Below are positions 12,601 to 24,600 of a DNA stretch of 64,000 bases, piece after piece; position 1 is the stretch's first letter; each line of letters begins with the position of its first letter. Both the position numbers and the translations under genes were made by a program. This DNA is from Heterotrichella gracilis (taxonomy: Eukaryota > Sar > Xanthophyceae > Tribonematales > Xanthonemataceae): the NCBI GenBank assembly GCA_032358255.1, contig JAULBX010027605.1:150110-214109 (forward strand). The letters run 5' to 3'. The notes beneath the pieces are model-generated. The model searched no databases and was not told the DNA's origin. It was given only the letters and a program-made list of their open reading frames with translations.

Positions 12601-15600
12601 CAGGATTGAAAAATAGGGTTTTGTGTGCTTACCTTTGCCCCGCTGCTGCCCCCCCTGGCCTGACCTGCATGATCTGCATGGGCAGGGGGGTGCGGTTGCT
12701 CACCACCAGGTGGGGCTCAAGGCGCAGAACCTGCAGGAAGGGGGAAGCCAGTGTTTCAACTTGCAGCCTACATAGTCACATCTGAGTATTTCGTAGGGTT
12801 TATTCACATCTGCCTTTTCCTGTGGCAATGGAGGCCTTCACACAGGTTGAAGATTACGACCACGAAGCCTGTGCAGTGCAAGGATATGCTATGTAAAACC
12901 ATGGGGCTAATTATTCTTCCCACGGCCCAGTGCCAAGCCCTAACACCTTTTTATAATCCCCATATTTTCCGTCCCAAATCCCCGCACCTGCACCCTCCCA
13001 AACCCTGCTCGGGGCAGCTCCAGCCGCGCCACCACCTCCACCTGAAGATTAAGCCCCGGCACATTTGCGCGAATCAGTACAGGGCGGCTGTCCTGCAGGT
13101 TACCCTCCATGCCCCCCACACCCCCACCGGTAGATGTGGATGCATCCTCGGATCCATCCCCATCCGCATCCCCAACTGTGTCCAGGGCCAAGGGGGATGT
13201 CCAGCCGGAGCCGCCCACCTGCGCAGGGGAGGGAACGGGGGAGTGGGTGGGCAGGGTGAAAGTGAAATACAGGCATAAACGGGGGTTGGTGGGGTGTAAT
13301 GAATCCCACGATTCTGTCAATCCAGGGTTTGATCCATGGTACTGTCCAACCTCTTTGATGCATGCGAGAGACGTACAACAAAACCATGAGAAATGGATAG
13401 AAAACAACTGAACCTGAATGCGTTTCCTATACATACCGATAACCATGACCAAGGCTGTACACAATGACAGGCATGCTACAGGAATTTTAGTTATTGCTGC
13501 TGTTTCCTCCTACCCTGAGCCGCACGCCAAAGTGTTTTCCCCCTTGCATGAAGCTGGCCATGCTGGCCACAGGGAAGGACATCATGTGCAGGCTGTGGGG
13601 AGGGACCTGCTCCACACCGCACCCCTCGCGCATGGGCGGGTTGGCCACCGATGCATACACCACAGGCAGCGCGGTCGCCTCGCTGATCGCCGCCTCCATG
13701 CTGGCGGCAGGCACGGGAGTCGCAGCCCCGCCCGCGTCCCCGCGCCGCTGGGGCGCGGGGCAGGGGACCAGCATCGCGCTGAGGGGATTTGGAGTGGCGT
13801 TTGTCATCCACAGGGGGACAAAGAGCTCGACCACCATGGGGACGCCAGAAGCCACCGCCATCCCCGAATCTAATTTGTCGCGGGTGGCTTCAGAGAGCAT
13901 CCAGGCCCCCAGGAAAATATCGCGATTGATGAAAATGTCCAGGGGGCATGAGCCGCCGGGGCGCACCACGGTGAATTTGTCTGGGAGCTGGGGGGTCTGG
14001 TCCACCCCCGCGCGGTGGCTGCGGGGACCAGGCAAGGGAGGGTGTCAATCCCAGGAAATGCAGAGGGAATTACGATTTATCTTTTGAGTTCTCTAATTTT
14101 TTAAGCGCATCTTGATAACACATCACTGATGCGGCTGCACTGTTGAACCCCCCACCCCCCTCATCCCCAGCACCATAGCAGTGTTATTCTTCCCACTGCC
14201 CCCAACTACTGGATGCCGCCGCTTGGGTGCATGCATATGACCACCAAAATTACCTCTCTTTAGCCCCACAGCACAATTATTACCCCCTCCGCCAACCCCA
14301 CCCACCCACCTGAGGTATCCGTATGAGATGGGTATGGGCTCATCCTGCGCAAAGGTGTATCCCTCGGGGTAGAACTGCAGGGCGATGGCTGCGCGCATGT
14401 CTGCAGTCAGGACCTGCACGCTACCACCCGCGCACAGCCGACCGCTCTGGCGCAGGAGCAGGCCCCTGGGGGAAAGAAAAACCCTGATTTTAGGGTTTTG
14501 GACCCCAGCGGGATTGTGGCGCTGGGTGGAATAGCGGGTTGCTTTGTGCAGTTGGGTTAAGTGAGTGATGCATGTCAGAAGATGCTGGGTGGAGAAGCAA
14601 TCATGTGACCCACACCCCCAAAACCCACTGTGGAAACCAAAACCCTTGATTAGGGTTTTCATAACCTAATTGCTTGCATCAGGGGCCTGGCTTGCCGCCA
14701 TGTGGGTGAGGTGGAGGTGAGTGGGTAATGAGCGTGGGGAGGGTTTGCGAAAGGAGCAGCAGCTGTTTAGGGTTTAGGGTTGAGACCACGCAGATACACA
14801 ACCCTCCCTGGCGCAACTGGCCCATCTGCCTCTACCCAGTAGTGCGCACGCAGTGGTTTGAGCACGCGTTTTGAGTGCATTACTGGACAATGCAGAGGAG
14901 CAAGTTGCACCAGGGAGGGTTGTGTACCTGCGTGGTCAATGCAGGCAGTGTTTTGGTCACGCACGTGCGTGCACTCAGAATTCCTGCTCCAAAACCCTAC
15001 TTTGTGCCTTCTTCCTCCTCCCGTATCAGGTAGTGTGCGGCTATCAATAGAGCATTCGCACTAAACCCCAAAGCCCTACCTTGTCCCCACGTCCTTCTCC
15101 CAGACGAGGTAGTGCGCAGCCACCGGCAGCGCGTTGCGCAGCACCAGGGGAGGCGCGGCAACTATCCTCCAGTCCTGCAGCGGCCCCCCCTGGTCCGCCC
15201 CCACCCCGTAGGTGTCCACGTCCACAGTCAGCGACAGCCAGGTGGCGCTGCCCGCCAGCTGTGCGCCTGTGGGTGCGCCGCTGCTGATCTCAACGGGGGC
15301 GCCTGTGATTGAAGAATGGGTGTCAAGTGTGTGATCATTTCATCCAGTACCACAAGCTGCAAGTAAGATGGATGCATTTAAATGAAAAGGGTACATCAGA
15401 AGTGGGTCCAGTCGATGGAAGTACAGAAGTGGGTGGGGGATGAAGCACAGCCGATTCACGCTCATTGGTGGCCCACACCTGCCAGCAGTTGCTAAATCAC
15501 CCTTGTGGTGAAAGAGAACTAGGGTTTGGTGCAGGGTTTGCCACCGTGTGACCGTCGCACCGCCCTCAACACTAGCTAGGATCCAGCGGCGCCGCCGCCA

Positions 15601-18600
15601 CCAGCCTGGTAAGGGTTTACGGTTGGTAGTTAGGGTTTTAAGGCATCCACCTGAGCACTTGCTAGGGTCCAGTGGCTGCGACACAACCAGTCAAATATAG
15701 GGTTTAGGGTTCATACTTTAGGGTTTAGGGTTCATACTTTAGGGTTACGGCACCCACCTGAGCACTTGCTAGGGTCCAGCGGGGGCGCCACAACCAGTCA
15801 AATATAGGGTTTAGGGTTCATACTTTAGAATAAAGGCACCCACCTGAGCACTTGCTAGGGTCCAGCGGGGGTGCCACCACCAGCCGGGTGATGGTGGGGG
15901 CAAGCCCCTCCAGCTGCATCGTGTGCTTGCCATCTGTCGCACCCACGCTCCACGCGTGGTCCACATCCCCTCCCACATCCCCTCCACCCCCATCCCCGCC
16001 CCCACCCCACCCGGCCACCGGCCTTAGCTGCAGCTGGCAGCCAGGGGTGTTATACCCGAACGGCAAGGGGAGGGAGCCCTCGGGGGGCACAATCCCCAGG
16101 CGGGTGCGGGTCCCCGTGATCGTCGTGGAATCCAGGGCGGAAATCCCGGTCCCCGAGGCGGGGGTGGCCCCGGAACCCGCCAGGTGTGCAGCTGCAGCTG
16201 AGTGGCGGCGGGTGCGCACCCACCTCCGCCTGCGCACGAGGCAGAGCCATGAACAACAGGGGCGGGCCAAAAACAGGGAGGATCTGCGGCCGGGGGGGTA
16301 GGTGGGTTTTTGGGGGGGAAGGGGTAGGTGTGCATGCACGATGTATGTGTGTGTGGTGTGGATCAGGAGGTCAAGGGTTGGGAGTGTGTGTGGTGCTACA
16401 GAGTATTACGCGTCAAAAGGAGGGGCGTGCAAGGGAGGGCAAAGGGGGTGGGCACTGGTAGTGCGTGAGAGCGCAAACGAGAGCCCTGTGTGCCCGCAAA
16501 GTTGTGAACACGCCGTGATTGGTCATAGAAAGGCCAAACAATGTGTGTGCTGATCATGTTCCATCAGTTGCTGGACAAAACCATGGTGGAATTAGTCAGT
16601 AACAGGCAAACATGTGACGCGAAATTTTCTGACAGAGTGCTCAGCCAGCAAGGGTTTGCATTGGGAAACAGACCCTTGCTTAGGGTTTATCCCCCACCTG
16701 CGCACAAAGCTCTTGCGGTTCTTCTGCGCCGAGGGCGGCGGGGGGTACGTGACCATCGTGAAATCCGTGAAATACGCCCACCCCTCCTCGTCAGTATTAG
16801 GCCCCTTCTCCACCTGCCAGGGCCCCTCCCACTCCCAGCCAGCGGGGGCCGGCACCGAGGGAAAGTCGCTGGTGCCCCTCCCCTGGCGGCGCGTGCGTCC
16901 GCTGTACCTGCGGGGGTCTGTGGGCAGCAGCACGCTCGACCCCCAGCCCTTGACCAGCATGTAGCGCTCGTTCTCGAATACTTCCTCCTCTTGCACTGTG
17001 GCAGGGCCGGGAGCCTGCGTGGCGGGTGGGTACGTGCGTTAATGGGGTAGGAGGGGAGGATTGTTGAATGAAACATGGAAATGCATAGAGCAGGGGTTGC
17101 AGGGCACATGGAAGGTGCGCAAGGGGTAGAAAGGGAAATGGCATGGGCACCGCATGCTAAGGGTAATCAGATAATAATACAAGCTGTTTCTAGCATGTTA
17201 CCCTTGCCCACGCCAAGTGACTTGGCAGGAGGTGACGGCCAGTCCTAGTACTGCTCCATTAACAGCCCAGGTATGGACCAAATGCTGCAGCGTACACCAA
17301 ACACCCACCCACCCACCCTCCACCCCCACCCACCTGTTCCTCCTCCTGCCCCCCCCTTGCCTCCCTGAGCAGGCACACCTCCAGCCCCAGGGCGGTGGTG
17401 TTGACCAGCTGGCAGGGGGCGCGCAGCACCTCCTGGCGGGAACCAGAGCGGAAGGAGTCCTCAAGGATAAGGCCCTCGCCGCCAATCCTGGGATGCGAGA
17501 GGGGGTACATAAATCAGGCATTAATGGGAATTGTAGTTCATTTTACCGGGGTAGATTGCAACAGGACCTGCTGTAGCCAGATCGTTGAATGTAGAAACAA
17601 TTGTCTAGTATATACTGCTGAGTGCTACATACTGCAATCTCAAACACCCTGCTGAGTCATACCTCACTGCGCAGCTAGTTTACCTGGTAGCTTATACAAG
17701 TAAACTGTTTTGCCCTGTTTCTAGAACCAGAGATTAAACCAGATCCAACACGGGCACCCTGAGATGAAAAAGAAAAGGCGCACCTGATGGGGATGACGGA
17801 AGCTGACGTGGCGTCCCCAGCCTCGCCCTCCACCCCAGTGGTGCGCCCCTGGCGCCCCACACGCCGCTGGCTGCCGCTAGCGGGGATGAGGGTCCAGTGG
17901 TCGTCCGCCATGCCATCCAGGATAATTGCCCGCTGGCCCGCGGTGGATGCGCGGGAGCTCCACGCATCTGTTGGCGTTGATCGGTCGCCTTCCCCCTTGT
18001 ACTGGCGCTGCATGGCGTACTGCAGCTGGAGGGTGGGCGCCTGCAGGGGGAAGCCAATGGTATAAGCATGCGTCGATGTTGAATTCAGCAGCACGCTTGT
18101 TGGATTTGATGTGTGTTTCTCTGTAGACTGTAAAATTTGTGAGTGCAGACGCATCGCAGGCAGTACAAAGTGATAAAGGTGGTACAATGGCCAGCTAATC
18201 ATCCCATGGCAGGCGACTACAAAGCCATAATCGGACGACGCGCCATGCACTGCATCACTCATCAGGTCGCAGGAAAGCAGGCTGATTGCCCCCCATCCTT
18301 CTCCCCACCCCACCTGCGCCCCCTCCTCCTCCCCTTGCAGCGCCATCTCCAGTGTGCCTGTGCCCCCCTCCTGCCACGTCAGCGGCGCCCTCCCCTTTGC
18401 CACCACCTCCCCTGCGCCCCCCTTGGCAGCGCCATTCACCAGCTCAACCTCAAGCTGCAGCCCGGTGACTGCAAGGGGAATGACTTGTTTACAGATGCTA
18501 GGAAAATACGAGGAAGGAATTGCAATATTTTCTCGAGATATCTATTTGGGCAGGTAATCTTGAACTGTGGCCTGTTCCTACCAGTGTCCTATTATTCATG

Positions 18601-21600
18601 ATAGATCAAGGTGAGACAATCCACAGCATTGTGCATATGAATTTCTGCAAATGGATTCAATTCTTGACATGCGGCAAGCTTCAATGAATGCAAGGGAGCA
18701 AACCCAGACCCTCCGGGTCTAAAACCACCCATTAGGCAATAGCAAGCCATGAAAACATACAGGGGTCGTCCAGGGAACCCAAACCCTTAGGGTCATCGAC
18801 CAGCCAAGTGCAGGGTGTCGTGCGTACCTGGTGCGCCACGCTCCAGTTCGAGTATGAGCCTCTCCTGCCATGCTGCCCCGCCATTAGCCGGGGTCACGCA
18901 GCGTGTGTGCACCCCCCAGGAGCCTGCACAGGAGCAAAGAAAGTTCAAAACAAGGGGATGCTATCACAAGTCGTGATTCACAATCAATCATCCTGGGATG
19001 CTTTACAACACCGCACACACATATCACAAGCTGAAAACCCTGCCATGCACACTCCAATTGGTACCAAATAAACCCTGTAGGGTTTAGGATGTCGAATCCC
19101 ACCTGCCACTACCTCCTCTCCCTGCAGTAGCCTTGCCACACACTGAAGTGCAGCTCCCTCCCCTGCCGCGGCGGCCCCCACCAGCCCCCTTGCTTCCTGG
19201 ACATCCACCAGGATCAAATCCGAGGGGAGCGCCTCCTCAGAAATGTGCACATTTTGGGAGGCCCGCACGGGGGCCACCTGCAGGGGTTGTAATACTCGGA
19301 CCTCCTGGTCGGGAGGGAGGGCCTCGGTGCACCTGCAAGGGGGGAAGGGTACGGTTTAGGGTCTAGGGTAATCGGTTAGGGTTTGTTTAGGGTATTAGAG
19401 GAGATGCAAGGACAAAATGTGGGTGGGGCAGGTAGTTGCTATCAGTGGATTGTTGCCCGGCGCCCCTTGTCGCAACCTCAGATTGGGATCCTACACAGCG
19501 CACAATGACCTCCAATGCATTTCCATCAACCCCACCCGGTGCAGCACTCCACTGCCATCCCAGGACTGGCCACCCACCACCTGCCACCCCACTCCTCTCT
19601 GCAGAATTCACACCACCACCCATTTTCCAACACCATCACGCCTTGTCTGGCCTCCAACGACCACCCCACCCCACCAGACACCGCCCGGCCCCCACCAGGC
19701 ACCCCACCCCCATGCAATCTCCACCTGAAGTCCCCAAAGTCCATCTCCAGCTGCTACGCACCACATCCCAGCCTGATGGTCACCACTGGACCCGCACCAA
19801 CACTAACACCCGACCCCACCATCACCACCAACCCATGACTAACCACCACCAGCCACACCCCGCTCCAGCTAAGCATCCACCACCACCATCACCAGCACCC
19901 TTGCAACCCCCACCTGTGGTCCCCAAAGTCCATCTCCAGCTGTGCGCCGCAGCCCAGCCTGTTGGTGACCACGCAGTGCACGCTGCGCGCATCGGCGGCG
20001 GCCAGCAGCTGGCGGTAGTCGCTGCGCTTGGCCTGCAATGGTGGAGAGGGTTTAAAAGGTTGTGGCGCAGGTCGCTGCGAGGCGACTGTCAGGTAAAGAG
20101 GCACATGCATTCACGCAAGGCTGATTGTGGAATGGATGTAGTGCTGCTATAGCTGCTATGGGCAAAAAATGTGCACTGTGCGGAGGTTGTTGGTATGTGC
20201 TTCCACTGTGCTGGCAGCACTCCCTGCCAGTGGAGCCGGTGCCACCTCAGCAGTAGCGACAAAAACATGGCGCATCACTGCATGTGCCCATCGACAGTGG
20301 CATGTGCGCAACACCAGGCAGCCCCACACGGCCTCCTCGCAAAACCCTCTACCGCCACTTGCAGCCGCATCCACTCTGCGCATGAGCTGACCACGCTGTT
20401 TGAAGGTCACACTTTAGGGTTATGTATCAAACCCTAAACCACTGCCCTCCACCCCCTCCACACACCCACATCCACACCTTTTGCAGCTGCATCCACTCCG
20501 CCCTCGAGGTGATCAGGCTGTCCAGTGTTGCGTATGCCAGCGTGGTGCGCACAGTCTCACTAGTGGACTTGACACTGATACTCATACCGGGCTCAACACC
20601 GGAGGTGGGCTGCGCAAGGGGGAGGGAGGGATGTAATACAGTCAGCAGGTACTACAGGTACTACAGCAAGGGACGGATGACACAGCCAGACCATTGATGT
20701 GTGCCCCAAGTGGTACCAGGCAAGGCCTTGTCCTGGATTTAGGGTTTACGGTGTAAGGCAATTCCCTAAATGGCCCCCAGAGTGTGCACCAGGCAAAGCC
20801 TCGCCCCCTCTGGAGTCACGGTAGCGCATCACACACTGATACACACCTACAGGCTCACCATCGCATCGAGTGCTGTGCAAGAGTGACTGCTGATCTGGCT
20901 GCACTGCACATACTTAAATGCATGTCATTAGCTGCCTATCCCCGGGGCTCACCGTGGCGTTTGAGTTCATGTCGCATTTGATGATCGCATCCCAGGGTTC
21001 CAGCACCGGCTCCCACGCCCCACATGCCCCGTTGTACGCCCACACCGCCACATGGAGGCCAAAGTGCGCCTGCATGACCCCTGGAGCAGACCCCCTCAGG
21101 GCCGCCCTCACCGCCCCCACCTCAAGTTCGGCCAGTGGGGTGCGCAGGGTGTTGCGCAGGCTGAGGGTGGTGGTGCCGGAGGTGAGGATGATGTTGGTGA
21201 CGGGTGGGGGCTGCGGTGGGGGTGGGGGATGTAAAGGAGTGAGGGGAGGGAAGGGGAAAGGCAGTGATGGGGTTTCAGGATAAGAGGTGTTGAGTGTGGA
21301 TGCTATTGGTGATGGGGAGGGTGCTGCGGTAGCAGCAGAGGGGGGTGGGGACATTGGTGGATGAGGCAACACAATGGGATACAGATGCAGAATTTTCACA
21401 CACAACCTTGCAGCATAGTATAGCCCGAGATAAACAAAACCCCTAAATAAGGGTTGCGCAAGGGTATCCCCCTCACCTGGCCTGAGGTTGACTCCCTCCT
21501 CCCCTCCTCAGCACCATCCAGCAGCGCCACCCGCCACAGCCCCCCCGGTGGGGCCCGCACCCCACCCGCACCCCCCACCGGCACACAGGTTTGCAGCCGG

Positions 21601-24600
21601 TCATCAGCACCCCACACCACCAGGCCATGGCGGGCCTTGGAGGGGGGGAGGGCCCACAGGGGGCGGGGGGGTGGCGGCGCGGGGGCGGTGGCGTCGGACC
21701 GCAGGCAGCGCACGATACCCTTGTTAGGGCGTGCGCCTGCCAGGGTTGCTATCATACCCATAGCCACATATCTGCGGGGCAAGGGGGTTATGTTATTCAA
21801 GTCATTGCACACGGGGATGTGATCCTTTGAGTGAGTAAAAAGGCTACACCATGTGGTTGAGGATGTGGGGATGCGGAGTTTGTGCGAGGGATTGTTGTGA
21901 CAGATCTATGAGAATAGTCACTGGGTATGGTAGGGTTTTTGCAGGGTTTCCTGGCGTACCCTGGTGGTGGAATGGGCATCCAGATGGTGAGTGCACGCTC
22001 ACGGGTGGCGCTGATGTCCATCCAAATCTGCAAGAAATGAGAAAGATGTTTGACATGTGGGTCAAAATTTGGGACACAAGAATGTTGCATATTCACGCCC
22101 ACAGCCACCCACCAACAGCGCCCAAGGACGCGTATTAACACACACACCAGTAAATGCGACCCCGTAAATGCATCCACCACCACCCACACAAACTGCCTGA
22201 AGCTTGATGAACCCACTGCCAATACCACCACCACCACCACCACCACCACCACCACCACCACCACCACCACCACCACCACCGCTGCATCCACCCACCTGTG
22301 CAAACTCCACCGGCTGCTCCACCAGCGGCTTGTCACCCCCCACCCCTGCACCCCCCTCTGCATCAAGCACCACCAGGGCGCTGGCAGGGGGCTCAACCCC
22401 GGGGACCAGGCAGTCACCTGCACAGGGATAGAAAATTGAACATCCCAACAGTAAAGAAGAAAGCAAGGAGTGGGAAATGCGGGAAGGTGGCGAGTGGGAT
22501 GTTGTCAAGCAGTACGTGGCAACGAGATAGATATAAAACAATATATAACATAAAACAATATATAATATACAACATTGAACCCAAGTAGACGCGATCCTGC
22601 TAAAGAGGGCGACTGCAGTTTGTACTGGAAGTGCAATGTCATTGGCATGAGACATATGCGCGGTACCCATGATGAATCCTTACTGAGCAGCCGCTAGCCA
22701 TCAGCAACCATAGCTAAAACCTCCCCTCCAGACAATGACCACCTCAGCTACCCCCCCTTGCAGCCCTAGCACCCACTCCTCCCCAGCACCTACCCATGGA
22801 GGCATATCCATCAGGGGGCACCAACCGCCACACGCTGACCCCTGCGCCTGACATAGCCCCCTTGTCGACCCACAGGCGCTGGAAATTAACACACGCGGGG
22901 AGGAGAAGCTGACTTTCCTCCGCCTCCAGCAGGCGCTTACTCCCCCTGATGAACATATCGTACTCCTTGCGCTGGGTGGTGGCGGCGGGGGCCGGTGGGG
23001 TGGCGGCGGCAGCGGGTGCTGGTGGTGCCTCGGCGGGTGGCGGGGCAGTGGAGGTGGTTTGGAGGGCAGCAGGGGAGATGCCCAAGGGGGTGCGGATGTC
23101 CAGCGCGGCTGTAACGGGGACAGGGCGAGGTCAGAATGGGGTACATGCAGGTGACTGCCTTAATGGCAAAGCAGTCATTAGGGACTGTAGGGGCTTAATT
23201 TTCCTCTTTTGCCCTACTACTGCCTCTTCGAGCACATTAAAATATTGTATTTTAATGGCCCGCCTGTGGTTCCTCCCCGTTTGCTTTCACAAGGGGGATA
23301 CACCTCAGGGCTGAGGCAGCAGTGCGCGCGCGGGACAATCGGTCGCTATATATCGACTTGGGTGTTGAGGTCGGACAAGCTGAAGTTATGGGTGCGTTGG
23401 GTCATGGGACCAAATTCTGCTCCGCCAACATCCCGGAAATGTTGCACACTTGCGAGACCCCCTCGATTATTTTAATGGTAAAAAATCATTTCCTGGCAAA
23501 GTTTTGGGGGCTTACTGGTTGCTTATGATTGATTGCTCATGTTGCATGTGATTCTCGTGGATTGCTCATGATTGCTCCATGCAGGTCATTGCTCATAACG
23601 TCTTCAAAGAGACGCGCAGGCAGACACCCCTCCATTTCATGCTCAGGATGTCAAACCCTTGCCTGTGCACACCTCCACCACTTGCTGAGTTTTCCTTTTC
23701 TTACCTGTTTGCGGCATTCCCCCTGCCGCCTCCACCACAAAGGTGGCGCACGCGTTGTCCACACACACAACATTCACGCTGCTCTCCCCCTTGGGCCCCC
23801 CCGCCCCAGGCACCCCTCCCCCCGCGGATTGCACCACATCATCTGGATCCAGCACCAGCAGCTGGCCCACAGCCGACTCCACTGCCACCCCCTCGTGGAG
23901 GCACACCACCTCCTGCTCCTCGGGGGGCGCCTCGCCAAACCCTATCACGCACCCTAGGGAGGTGTAGCCCGGGGGCGGGACGGGCTGCCATACGGTGATG
24001 CCCAGCGCGTCCCACACGCGGGTGAAGTGTGTGGGGTAGGCCACCAGGCCGCTGTTGATGGCGATGGCAAGGACCTGCGTGTGGAGATTCATTATTTGAT
24101 GAAGTGCATGCAAGAGGATCACGTGTAGAGGCAAAATAGGGGCCAGGACATTCAGTGATGGATGCTTCTAATCACAACCTGTAGCTGCAGAGATGATTAC
24201 AATCACCCAAGCTGAAGTGACACTAATCCTTGTCGATTACCCAGCTATCTGCACTCAAAGCTGTTGGTTCAACAGTTGCTTTGTGTACTGTGATACTTCT
24301 GCGGGCACTTCATGTGGAATACCAAACATGTGCCCATCATATCCCAGAAAACGACCTTGGCATGCACCAGCATCTGTTGAGGGTCATGAAAGAAAGCACA
24401 CCATTGCCAGCGCAACATTACACCCCCTGCCACCCACCCACCTGGAAATGCGGCTGCGCGCTCCCCACCGTCACGCAATGCCCCAGCACCGCATACCCAT
24501 GCGGCGCTTGGGGACGCCAAAACGTGAGCCCCGTCCCCGCGTTCACCACCCCGACCCCCGCCGCCATTTCGCCCCCCTCCGCCAGCTCAGCGGTGCTCCA

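Larger units (their letters stand above)
8009..17014 (-). other. VPS13: VPS13 exons 41-55: VAB / SHR-BD region
   Basis: Exons: 16,698-17,014; 15,844-16,229; 15,080-15,302; 14,310-14,465; 13,514-14,018; 12,988-13,218; 12,633-12,730; 12,234-12,365; 11,831-11,925; 11,166-11,511; 10,811-10,942; 9,928-10,216; 9,515-9,629; 9,004-9,244; 8,009-8,162 (about residues 3,115-4,254). Seen: EEGWAYFTDFT with KNRKSFVRRW, then RRRWVR (as in dysferlin-like and plant VPS13); PLVLRNALPVAAHYLVWE; LRLEPHLVVSNRTPLPMQI (SHR-BD signature with the invariant Asn); PPYIIENR; PFLWHYTVPVGPYQLELQ; LAGFELSIVDALPQEVL (the 'G-I-G-I-S-I-I-x-x-x-P-x-E-L' motif of VPS13). In the family this propeller binds organelle adaptors carrying a Pro-x-Pro motif. 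Exon 50 encodes a run of eight glycines from a CCA-type repeat. Confidence 0.87.

Noticed and set aside
22050-22670. ORFs with long poly-Thr, poly-Pro or poly-Gly runs
   Set aside because: They are translations of the (CCA)n microsatellite in an intron.
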